64,000 nucleotides of DNA from NCBI GenBank assembly GCA_014871385.1, contig CM026426.1, forward strand, positions 54,623,265-54,687,264. The letters are read 5' to 3'. The position numbers and the translations under genes are program-made. This DNA is from Ceratodon purpureus (lineage: Eukaryota; Streptophyta; Bryopsida; Pseudoditrichales; Ditrichaceae). The notes below the pieces were generated by a model that worked only from the letters and a program-made list of their open reading frames with translations, was not told the DNA's origin and searched no databases. This document shows, piece after piece, positions 35,097 through 45,269 of this stretch (within the stretch, counting starts at the first letter, position 1; every line of letters starts with the position of its first letter).

Positions 35097-37738
35097 TTTG
35101 ACTATACATCTGAGGATAGTAGTAGCTCGGATCCACTCGAGTTTCCCTTACACTGTTCCCAGGGTCCTGTTAGCACTGTTGACAGGTTTGCCTTTACATT
35201 CACCCGCACCGACCCTGCTCACCACCGACCCATACGCAGCGGGAGGCGACGCCGTCGCGGGCATTTTGCCACATTGGAACGTTACTTTTCCCGGGGAGCG
35301 CTCCATCCAGACCCCAGCCAGGAATCGATGGAGCTGGGTGGACCGAGCCAACCCCCGCCCGAGGTCACACTGGCTGCCGCCACCGACAGCAATCGACCAC
35401 CTGCCCCGGAGATCAACCTCTCCATTGCGGCCGAGTCAGCGCCCTCTCTCTCTGAGCCTGCCCAACCTACCGGAGCCGTCACGCCATCATCGGAGACCCA
35501 GCGTCGAGGGGTTAAGCGGAAACTCACCCCAGTGGATGGTCGTCTACCTAAGCGCCTCCGAATTCCGCGGAAGCTTCAGCGTCGGTGGAAGGTGAAATTC
35601 GAACCTTTCAAGTACTGGACACAGTGGACAGGGATGGCGGATGAGGACTGGGCTTCTCAGACCAGCCTCGAAGTTTTTTACAACTTCAGCTAGCCCGAAC
35701 CCCGCACCGAGCTCTTGCTCGACTTTGTGGAGGGCTTCGAATACGTACAGCCACCGGCCGGCAAGCGTCGACCCGCTGCAGAGCTTGGGGGGCCGATCAG
35801 GTCTATGGTACGGGGCAAGCCTGTAGAAATTACTGCCTTCGTCATTCGAGCCGCACTTGGGTTCGAGGCACGGATAGACCTAGCAGGCCGGAAACCTGTC
35901 CATGGTTACCACCGTCGATACTCCAGGTATGGACTCACTGCCGCCGACCATAAACATGATGGGAATCGGGTTAGTGCTTTGCACCCTGCATATCAGGTTC
36001 GGGTTCAGGCACTTGGGGACGCCATCGGCTTCAAGCAACGTCATATTTTCGTCAGCAACGATATGTTGGAGCATATGTTCGCGGCAGAGGAGGCTGGGGC
36101 GCGAGATAAGTCCTTTGATTGGTCACACTTCGTGCTAACCAATCTCCGCCGCCACCTTATCTACATTCACACCCCAGCTCCAAGAGTGAGACGGCTGCGA
36201 GGAGCACCTGTGATGGATGCCATTCTGTCAACCTGGTTTCCCGAGCGCGAAGACGTCACTGCCCCTCTTCTTGTATCTTCGAGTGTTGATACTCGTGACG
36301 GCAGCCATGAGGGGGCTCCAGTCAGCGACCCTCACCCTCTCCATCAAGTCGGCTCCACCCTGCGTGATAGGACCAGCAGAGCCGACCTACCAGCAACAGT
36401 GAGCGCTTCTGTGGACCCGGCGCTGGCCAATACCCCCACATCCAAATCTATGGAGGGATCTTCTGACGTCGGTCGTCCAACCCGGCGCCTTACCCGCCAA
36501 ACCCTTGACAGCCGCCCTGCTGCCACCATTCCGCCACCGACTACCACACCCCAGGGCGTACCACTGGCTTCCACTGAGTCTTTGCCTTGTAGGTATCCTT
36601 TACGTTCCCGAACGCTCGTGGCTGTCGCAGCTACAGTTTCGTCCGATTCCGAGCCACTTATAGTTGGATGAACTACAGCACTTCCGCGTACCCCCCTCAC
36701 GAGAGTGTGCAGCTCCTCCAGCGAGTCCTTGGCTGCGGATCCGCTTCCTCCATCATCACCACCGGCTTCGCTTCATCCTGACCTGATTCTGACTACGCCG
36801 ATGGAGATTTCGAGGGCAGTTCACTCAATTCCAGAGGTTCACAGTACGAGTGGGGCAATCATACCATGGCGCCCATTCTTGGTTTTTGGTCGCCCTTTTC
36901 CCCCTATCTCTAGGTCTACAGGATTTCCAGACCCCGCACCAGGCCCGACACCATCCCAACACCCCAGCCCGTCCCTGACTGTTCCAACAGCACCCACTGC
37001 CCACACTACAGCAGGCCCATTCAACCGAGCCGACCCCCACACACACACCCCGGGCATTCTTCTGGCGGGCACGCTGATGATACTCCTGGGAGCCTCCCCA
37101 CCGACGCCACCTCTCATTCTGATTTTCAGCTCCTGCTGAATAACTTGAACGCCATGGCAACTGTCCTTGTAAGGACACGTGCAGCAGCTAGCCAGCTTGA
37201 GGCTACTCGGCTCTCCCGTGATGGCCGCATCACTGAGCTCGAATCTGACCTCACTGTGCTCACAGGGACGATTAGCGACCTTACAAATCGGTTGCAAACC
37301 TCCAAAGCTGCTAGAGCAGCTCTACTTCTCGACAACTCCAAGCTCCAGGCATCCATCGCCACCCTCCAGGATCAGCTCGTCGCTCCCGCTGTTCTACACA
37401 GCCGACCTGAGCCATCCCTTCGGCGTCTCGAGTTAGAGCAGCACCTCAGCCACCGGTTACAGCAAGCCGACCTCTTTGTGTTGGAGAATCAGAAGCTAAC
37501 GTTACAGCTAGCCACTCTAACCCTCCCTCCCCGTGAATTGAGTCGTGCAGTCCGAGACTATGCTGCATCCAAGCAACACGACCTGGACGCCGCCCTCACA
37601 GCCCACCGAGAGGACTTCGCCCGGCAACAGAGGTGGCTTCGTCGTTTTGAAGAACGAGACTCCACCTTCGAGCCCTGGCTGGAGGACGATGAGCCCACTT
37701 GCGCCGAGCCGACTTCGTCACCACCCGTCACTAGCTAA
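35097..37738 (+). pseudogene. Element D third (accessory) ORF, broken
   Basis: Sense-strand ORF between pol and the 3' LTR. One frame runs from about 35097 to 36669 with TAG at 35691 and TGA at 36669. A frameshift after about 37080 leads into the last part (37145-37738). Order: basic Arg-rich segment (RSGRRRRRGHFATLERYF), a domain with ASQTSLEVFYNF, MVRGKPVEITAFVIRAALGF and SHFVLTNLRRHLIYIH, then Pro/Thr-rich, then a coiled coil (RDGRITELESDLTVLTGTI), ending DEPTCAEPTSSPPVTS. The domain pattern (FY ... VRGK.V.I....I...LG) resembles the putative plant transposon protein domain seen in accessory ORFs of plant gypsy elements. The layout (domain, linker, coiled coil) parallels the ORFs of A, B and C. 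Function unknown. Confidence 0.55.
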
Positions 37739-37892
37739 GGCATCGGCTGCGAATTTTTTTTAGTGGGAATTTTTTGTCTAGTTTTCCCAATTTATTTTTT
37801 AACCTTTTTATTTTTTTTCTTTTGCCGAGGCCAACGTTTCCTCTTATCACCTTAGTTCCCTCTGTTCCCCCAGTTTTGAGGGCAGAACTACC

Positions 37893-37907
37893 GGAAAAAG
37901 GGGATAA
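37893..37907 (+). other. Polypurine tract of element D
   Basis: GGAAAAAGGGGATAA immediately precedes the 3' LTR, as needed for plus-strand DNA priming. Confidence 0.8.
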
Positions 37908-38331
37908 TGTTAACCGGAGATTCATTCATCTCCCCCTCCCTTAGTCCTTAGCAGTTTTTCATAGTTCTCCATCCCTGGCTTCAACAGTCATCCAGTCGGC
38001 TGGATGAACTCTGTCACAGCCGACTTGGATGAACTCTGTCGTAGCCAACTAGATGATTTCTGCTGGACTCTTAAGGCAGGTTTTAGGGTTTCTGAGATCA
38101 TTCCTCACTAGTGCACTTAGAGTTAGGAGAGATTGAGGAGACTTTATGAGCTACTGTACCATGATTTTGGGGTAGATTTGACCCTCTTTATACAGTTTTG
38201 ACTCACTTTTCCACTTCTTTTGAGTGTTTCCAGCATTGTATGAGTGTTTCACCACCATTGCTAGTTGGATTTGTGTAGGGTTTTGATGGGTTGTGAAGGT
38301 TAGGGTTTTATGGGAAATCCTCCCTTTACCA
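37908..38331 (+). repeat. 3' LTR of element D (424 bp)
   Basis: Starts TGTTAACCGG and ends CTTTACCA, followed by the TATGT duplication. Contains one GTCGGCT and one AGCCGAC close together (37995-38024), the word repeated through the whole element. Few differences from the 5' LTR suggest a fairly young insertion. Confidence 0.92.
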
Positions 38332-38336
38332 TATGT

Positions 38337-40265
38337 TATGAACAGTGATACGAGAGGAAGCCATCCCTGTTCGATGTACTGCAGGGTACAATGATAGACG
38401 ACGTATCACTGCATCGACATGGACGTGTCCATTAGCGTTGTTTATATCCGAAGAGAATAAATGAGGGGAAAAAAAATAATTAAATAAATAATTAATAAAT
38501 AAAAAAATTACAATAAAGATTAAGAACAGAATGGAACATGAACATTCAAAAATTAAACACTCATGGGCCTGCCGATGCATCCCGATGACAAATTTACCGT
38601 CTTCTAACATTGCCTGAACATTAATCTTCCAATAAGACTACATGTGTTGAAGTACAACGTGCGTTACTTCGTCACCTTCTACTTCGTGGCATGGTAAATT
38701 TATGTCATGTTTTGTTTTTAGATATAGTTTAGAGATAAGATTTTTGATCGCAAATAAGAAGAATAGAGAAAGGGTTTGCACACGAGTCAAACACTTAAAA
38801 TCAATAAGTGATAAACATAAAGGAAATGTTGATGTTATATTAGTTGTTTATATGACAACATAACAAGCAATTAAAAAAGGCACATAGTTTACCTCCATCA
38901 CACCGTTGCAAAGGAGAAACACTTTGCACAGTTCGCATCTTGTGCATTTGGACAGAAGTTGATCGATTCAGCTCGGCTTTAGTAGATGCCTCAGATTACG
39001 TGTACTCACAAATGAAGTATATAAGAGTGAGAACTTATCACTACGGTAAATGCAATAAATAGCAAATTAATACAATGTCATCGCAATAATCAAATCTGAA
39101 AAAAGACATACAAACTTGCAGACACAAAATCAAGTAATAAAATGAAATCTGAAAGAGCAAAGTGACTCTCTTGTTGCTGAGAATGTACATCATGATTTGG
39201 AGAGTTTCGTAAACATAAAGGCTGAACTATAAAAATAAAAATAAAAATTGAAGCGAATAAGAATTGTGAAAAATAAATTAAATGAAATAAAAGATTTAAA
39301 AAATTAAAACGTGTAGCAGGGGAAAAAGAGTGAACTAAAGTTTACAATTAACAATAAAATGATTGTGAAAATGGACGTAGAAATTGACAACATATGATTA
39401 TATAAGAAATATCTTTATGCAAGCACGCTAATGTAGTATACTTCTGTTTGTTCAGTACATTCACTGTGCTTGAGGTAATAGAATAACAGAGTTGTGGTTA
39501 TTATTCTATCTATAAATGATCTTCTCGATATGATATATTTAACGAGGTACAACAAGTTCGAATACAAATTGGAATAGCATAGCAAATCTACAGAAGCCAA
39601 ATACTTCAAATCCCCACAGACGAAACAACTAATAGGAGTCCCGACCTGCATGTGAATGTAACTAATGATTTTAAAAATTGTAATGACAAAATACTTTCTG
39701 AAAACCAATGTTAGATTACTATTGGATTTACAGGAAGTTAGTGGAAACCAGTTGCTCTGATACTTGAATCGGGGGAAATACATAAATACAAGAACAAGGA
39801 TTGATTCGCCTTTGTTACTACAAACCAAATAACTACTGGAAATCTTTAAGGAAACTATTGAAATTAATATGATACTAGAACGGAATACTTATGCTCTCTG
39901 TATGAACTTGATTCGCAGTCAACTTAGCTATGTGTTTGGTCCTCTGTAGTCGGTTGTACAAACTTCTCAGACTCCTCCATCTTGGCTTTTTTCCATTCCA
40001 TAATTTCTTTGACCTCGACAAGATGAAGATTGATTAATCTCCCTTTAGGACGCGTTCGTATGTGCTCGGCGATGGTTATTGGTCCGTATTGTACTTCCTT
40101 TGTCTTTGACTTGTTGTTTCAGAAACTCTATTGTGTATTATGCTTGAGTTGTATGCATAGAGATCCGGAGAACGCATCCATCGACGGTGTTTCTCACACT
40201 TTGTTTCCACCAGCACAATCCAATGCTTGTTCTGAAAAGAACCTGTCTAATCGTCGATGCCAGAC
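38337..40265. other. AT-rich region, no supported gene
   Basis: Strongly AT-rich. One minus-strand ORF (39415-39828) has no family features. Before D inserted, this DNA joined directly to 22547. Confidence 0.4.
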
Positions 40266-41675
40266 TCAACTCTCTCCTCCTGGCAACCCTAGCTCGACTA
40301 TAATACTTGTCATTCCTGTAACGTTCATCGAGCCAAGAGGGCTTAGAAATGAACAAACCTGGCGATTGTCGTCAACTACCTCAAGAGAGTCAGGTGCGTG
40401 CAAGAGTGGACCACTATCGGATGTGACCTTCCCATCATCTCCATGGTCGCCGCACACATCCGTCTTCTCATCGTTATCCTTCCCTGTGTTCGTGAACAAT
40501 TTCCTAGTCACTAAATGTAATCTTTCCGTGCTTGCCAACTTCTCCTCGTGCACCTCACCTATCGTGCAAGTCGACTCCTCCAGAAAAGCCAAATGGTCCT
40601 CGTCTACCTCTTCCGAGAAACATTAGCGACCCTTGGAACCTGCCATGATATGTCAAGCAAGAAGAAGACTGTTTGTATTGCAAACGTGAAGAAAAAAAAA
40701 TAGAGCAGTTCAAAATTTTTGAAGAGAGGGTTGCCTACATTATAGATAAGACTGTGTTGTAAATGAGTATGAAGTATGTAGTCTCAAATTGTAAAGCGTG
40801 AATAACAAAGTGAAAAAGCAAAAAGCACACGTTAATAGAGTGTCAGGGAGTCCACCTGAAGACAATGCCCAGTTGTCCACCACACATCGCATCAAAAGAA
40901 TCTGGCAACCTCAGTCGCCCATTTGGGTACCTGTTGTAGGATAACAACAAAAACAGAGAGGGAAAGATCAAGGACAATAGAAAGACAACAACAATAACGG
41001 GAAGAAGAACAAACCGTTACCAAGGCAATGATAATAGAATCAGATGTATCAATTGCAGGACGTCCTAGGATGTTTGCAAAAACAATATTCAGCACACAAA
41101 AATTGGAAGACATCCTCGATTTTATATATCAACAGAATGTTTATAGTGTTCACTATTCTGGTCCTACTGCAAAATAACGAACCAAATTAATGCTATTCAT
41201 TCTCGAGTAATATAAATTTGGCTTAACTTACTGTGCACTGAAGCGCCAAGAAAAAGGTGAATAAGATCACGACAGTTATATAAAATGTTGTTCTAAGTGA
41301 CTCGTTATGACCTCTACTTGGTATTATGAATTGAACAACATTTGTAGTTCACCTTTGTGTGAGTGGTGCAAGTACTGCTTACATGCTCTGGATAGTACGT
41401 GCTCATTACGAAGCTCCTTCATCAATCGGTAGATTTTCCTCGTCTTCGTCATAGTCCTGTTCCAACCAAACCAAAGCATCGTCGCGAGACTCCCTCATTG
41501 CCGCTCTCACTTCTGAATCTGGCACATTTTCTCCACCGAGGTCTCTTTTGTCCTCGCTCATATCATTGGTACGAGATGGTCTCGTAGATTCTCCTGGATC
41601 TCGGTTGCTCTGTCTCAGACCGCATGTCAAAGTGGTGGCGAGACTTGGTGCATCAAACATATGTTCAGCACTCAC
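40266..41675 (-). pseudogene. Acidic exon candidates downstream of the TNP2 gene
   Basis: Minus strand: 41675-41406 encodes an acidic peptide (LVWLEQDYDEDEENLPIDEG). 40622-40266 encodes another acidic one (EEVDEDHLAFLEESTCTIGE) that begins MAGSKGR, then TAA. They follow the DUF4216 part in the same direction and may be 3' exons of the CACTA transposase gene or a second small gene. No domain is recognised and exon links are not established. Confidence 0.3.
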
Positions 41676-42123
41676 AAGCCTAAACGTGTCGTCATCTTCC
41701 TGCGAATGACGTTTTGAACGCGGTTGCTTTTCAATAACAACCTTCTATTCAGCATCGTTTGGATCGTCGACAAAAAATACCTGTAGAACCATATTGAGAT
41801 AGAAACTTAATGTGTACACAATACATGTGAACTATTCACGGCATGTATCGCTGAATAAAATACACTGATGAGAGGATACCTTATTTGATGTGCAAGTTAG
41901 TATAAACTGCACAGCATACTGGATGAAACGATAATGTGGAAATTTATTACCTATAACACTGAATAGGGGAAAACATAAGGGTTTTCCCGATGAGGATCTT
42001 GACGTTCACCAGATTTTACCATCCAAAAGCCATGGTCGTCTTGGCGTACAATTGGGTGTCTTCCGAGATTGGGACGAATGCATGAGCACTTCATTACAGT
42101 CATCTTCAAAGTAATGTAAGTAA

Positions 42124-42480
42124 CTACCTCAATTTTTTTAATATTCCAATGTAGGGAAGGTCGGCTTCTACTATGTTTGTGTCTTGAGCAGATGCCCGAC
42201 AGCCATGCAGAGACATTACAAATACACCTGAGTCAAATGTTTGGTGAGTAGTTGACTCATCCTCGGGAAGACACCGGAAGTGGTTTCCGTATGCCCACAT
42301 TGTTGGGTACTTCTCTGCACTCCTGGAAAGGAGATTGCACATCAACGCTAGGTCCACATCAACGGTGTCACCTCTGTCTATCCTCGCCTTTACGTGATCG
42401 TAAACCCAATTGAAAAACTCAGATAGCCAAGGAGGTCGTGGTCTTCGACTCCTAGCACTTTCTCGCTGGAGATCCTCATA
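42124..42480 (-). pseudogene. CACTA transposase gene, DUF4216-like part
   Basis: Minus strand: RPPWLSEFFNWVYDHVKARI leads into MWAYGNHFRCLPEDEST and then DTNIVEADLPYIGILKKL. The H-FRC pattern, with a later I-GIL, is characteristic of DUF4216, which follows DUF4218 in plant En/Spm TNP2-type transposases. Same strand and expected order relative to the neighbouring 43 kb segment. Confidence 0.65.
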
Positions 42481-43219
42481 TTCTCTGTCTCAGTAGCTAT
42501 AAAATTTGTGAGAATGCAATGGCGTGGATATTTACAACGACAATAATATTTGACATGCGTACACACTGTTCAGTAAACAGATGAAAGAGTGGACATTTGA
42601 CTCTACATAACAACATACACCTAGGTTATAACATATCTTGTCAACTTTTCTTGGTACGTGAATAGTTAAACCTATGGGAACGAAAAGGAATTTAAAAAAA
42701 AAAAAAAAGAACAAACACAAACTAAGTTTCATCTTTGACAGCGCAAACCAGCTTGTTCGACATATGGAGACAAGCAACGAAACCATCTCATGATAGGGGA
42801 TATAAAACCTCAGGGGCGAATCATCCTAAAAAAAATAAAAAATAAAAAAAATAAAAAAATAAATAAAAAATGAATAAAAATAATAAATTACAAACCGATA
42901 TCCATTGAGCATGTGTTGCGTGATGAACAAAGTCAATCCAGATAATAAAGGACCGTCTCGAGATGTACCACATAATAATAAAAAGATAAAAGCAATGACA
43001 ACACACAAAAACGAAGACTGAGTTCAATGTCTGAAAGTAATGAGATGGTGTGTAACTTCACCTTCGAAGTCCCTGAGCCGGCACATCGTTCCATAAAATG
43101 TATTTATGGATATCTAATCTGTCACGCTCTGATAGTTTGACTTTTGAAATTGCTCTTTCAACTGTCTTACCATATATCTTCTCGTCTTCCGCCATATCCT
43201 ACATCCTTCTTTTTTATAT

Positions 43220-43676
43220 ACGGCAAGAGGGTGGTGTAGTCAGTGATAAAATCGAGAGATTCATCGGTTAGGTAACCCGATGCCATAATTGCCTCTGGCT
43301 GGTTCCTGTTTCAAACATGCTTTTTAAGAGTGAACATGTACCTCTCAATTCCGTAACACCATCGACTATGAATAGGTCCACATAATCGCAGTTCTTGAAT
43401 AAGGTGCACTATCACGTGAGGCATTGTGTTGAAGAACCCTGGGGGAAACCATATTTCCAAAAGACTAAGAGTTTTGGCTGTATATATCATTAGATCATCC
43501 AGCTCATTAGTATCAATATCCTTAGCGCAGATTCTTTTGAATACATTTCCTACTCCAATAAAGGCGTCTCTTGCATCTGGGAGCAAATCTCTGAATCCGC
43601 AACACTCCGCATCTTCAAATCCATGCTCTAGTGCATGGCTGCAGAGGACATTGAAGCAGCTAACACGGGGTTTCAA
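43220..43676 (-). pseudogene. CACTA transposase gene, DUF4218-like part
   Basis: Minus strand. Features: ELDDLMIYTAKTLSLLEIWF, PPGFFNTMPHVIVHL, LCGPIHSRWCYGIERYM, then KKHV, TGA and NRNQPEAIMASGYLTDESL. This is the typical DUF4218 succession (FPpsFF-x-x-M-x-H-x-x-VHL, GP-x-x-xRW-x-x-x-ER, VRN-x-x-x-PE). The TGA stands at the arginine of VRN and fits a CGA-to-TGA change. It begins directly where the N-terminal part stops, so the catalytic part is missing. Confidence 0.8.
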
Positions 43677-44573
43677 AACATTCTAACTAATCTAGGAATA
43701 AATGGAAAGTAGCGCACTACTCGACGCATTACCATACTTTTCCCGCGCCTCCTCCGCCTGCTGGCCCCACATTGAGGACAATTGTCTAGCTCTGCATTTG
43801 TTCCTCTGAAAAGCAGGCATACATTCGAACAGCAGTCTATAATAGTGTATTTAAGACCAAGCTTTTTCAACATTTTAGAGGCCTCGTACTCACTAGGTGG
43901 TAAACTATTTAATTTTGGTAGTATAATGTTGTAAAGCAGACTAAAGACTTCATCAATTAGCACGGACGGTGGGCCATGCATCCGCATACAGTTAAGCAAA
44001 AGGATTACCGCACTAAGTTTTGAAACCCTTGACTTGGCAAATAGTGGCGTCCTTGCTGCGTCACGCAGGTACATTTTTACAGGGGTTGACAAGATTATCT
44101 GCACCTGTGTTCCAATACGGAATGTCGTCTTTATCGGATTCCTCGTCACCATCGTCTTCGTCATCTCCAAAATGATCTTCGTCATTGGAGCTCAAGGACG
44201 CAGATTTTGTAGGCATGACGTCAGATGAACTGGGTCTCTCTTGTTACGGAGAGTGGTTTTTAGCGACAAATTCCTCTTTGCCTTCAACGTGATGGTCATC
44301 ATCTCCTCCACCCATGTGGATGTGATCATCGTTTAGTGCTTCTTCTCCCGTTACTTGTTTTCAGTCTTTGTTAGCCTCGTCAAACATCTGTTCTCCTTCT
44401 TGTTGTTCTCCCAGAACTCTGTCGTACATGTTGAAACTGCTCACCACGCAATCTATAAGATCGTAGTCTTCAGTACTAGTTTCGGGCGGCCTCTCTGTAG
44501 GAGGCGTGGTTGCAATAGAACCATAGGAACGAAGGATGTGATCATCCCACTCCAAGTCAGAGTCATCCGGCAA
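43673..44573 (-). pseudogene. CACTA TNP2 transposase, N-terminal part
   Basis: Minus strand: acidic leader (MPDDSDLEWDDHILRSYGS...), a frameshift near 44080, then ARTPLFAKSRVSKLSAVILL, KMLKKLGLKYTIIDCCSNVC, CPQCGASRRRRRGKSM and RYFPFIPRLVRMF. The GL-Y-x-I-D-x-C-x-x-x-C, CP-x-CG-x-SR and FP-x-IPRL series is diagnostic for the start of Transposase_21 (TNP2) proteins. After PRLVRMF the RNase H-like catalytic region of several hundred residues should follow, but the sequence goes straight to DUF4218. The gene is thus internally deleted as well as frameshifted. Confidence 0.8.
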
Positions 44574-44908
44574 GTACCTCTGTCACAACACAAATTTCAT
44601 CATAAGTTCAGACAGTGTTGGACACTGAGGGATTCACACATGGTATGGACAAAATGGTATTCACACCATACCAAAAATGGTATTTCACTAAGGAATACTG
44701 AAGAGAACAAGTGGCTTAGGATGTCATTTTTAATACAAAATATGAAGTATACTATTGGCCTATAGATATAGTAATTAAAACAACCATAAATGAACCTAGA
44801 CTACCGTGGTCTTCAGAGACTGTAAACAACATTGTGCAGTTCGTGAGAAGACAACATCACATGTTTTTATTAAACTCGTATACACTTTAAATTAAAGAGG
44901 ACACTCAC

Positions 44909-45265
44909 CTTTGAGGAACCTTAGTTATGCGGTTGTCGTCCATACATTTTCTCTGCGTTGAAGTGACCCAAAACCGTGTTGACATATTTCTCTTGTCTCC
45001 AACGGCGATTGCATAATCTGCAAGGACATGATATCTTCAACTCTAGCTTACCAGTACGTAACTGCTCCTAAATTGCGTAAGACAGTTCCCGGATCCAGAG
45101 CTTCTGTTCTCTAGCTTCAATCCTTCTCGAATCAGTTAGCGGAAATCGTCCAGGCATATCCATCGTCAATCGGCATCCAAATGTCTGCAACCCCGGAGAT
45201 AAAATAATAACACAAGATCCAACAAAGACGTCGTCTAGTTGCAGAAGCCAATCACATAGAGGCAA
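44909..45265 (-). pseudogene. CACTA transposase gene, N-terminal Transpos_assoc-like exons
   Basis: Minus strand: ISCPC encoded before about 45030, then after a CCTTGCAG acceptor an exon 45017-44909 with LCNRRWRQEKYVNTVLGHF, ending in AAAG|GTGAG. Cys-x-Cys-x2-Cys-N with downstream V-x-x-x-L is the pattern of the Transpos_assoc zinc domain at the start of plant En/Spm transposases. In-frame TAG and TAA stops show decay. Confidence 0.55.
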
Positions 45266-45269
45266 ACAG

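Larger units (their letters stand above)
22548..38331 (+). mobile_element. Element D: complete Ty3/gypsy LTR retrotransposon with nested element C
   Basis: Flanked by perfect 5-bp repeats TATGT (22543-22547 and 38332-38336). LTRs start TGTTAACCGG and end ACCA. The 5' LTR is split by element C, but its two parts add up to 58 + 366 = 424 bp, exactly the length of the 3' LTR (37908-38331). The order LTR, primer site, gag, protease, RT, RNase H remnant, integrase, accessory ORF, polypurine tract, LTR places it in Ty3/gypsy. The DGGSG protease motif and a post-pol ORF resemble plant Tat/Ogre-type elements. Coding lesions (several stops, a frameshift in gag, a deletion in RNase H) make it non-autonomous. 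Without C it is about 12.3 kb and carries 28 copies of AGCCGAC. Confidence 0.9.
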
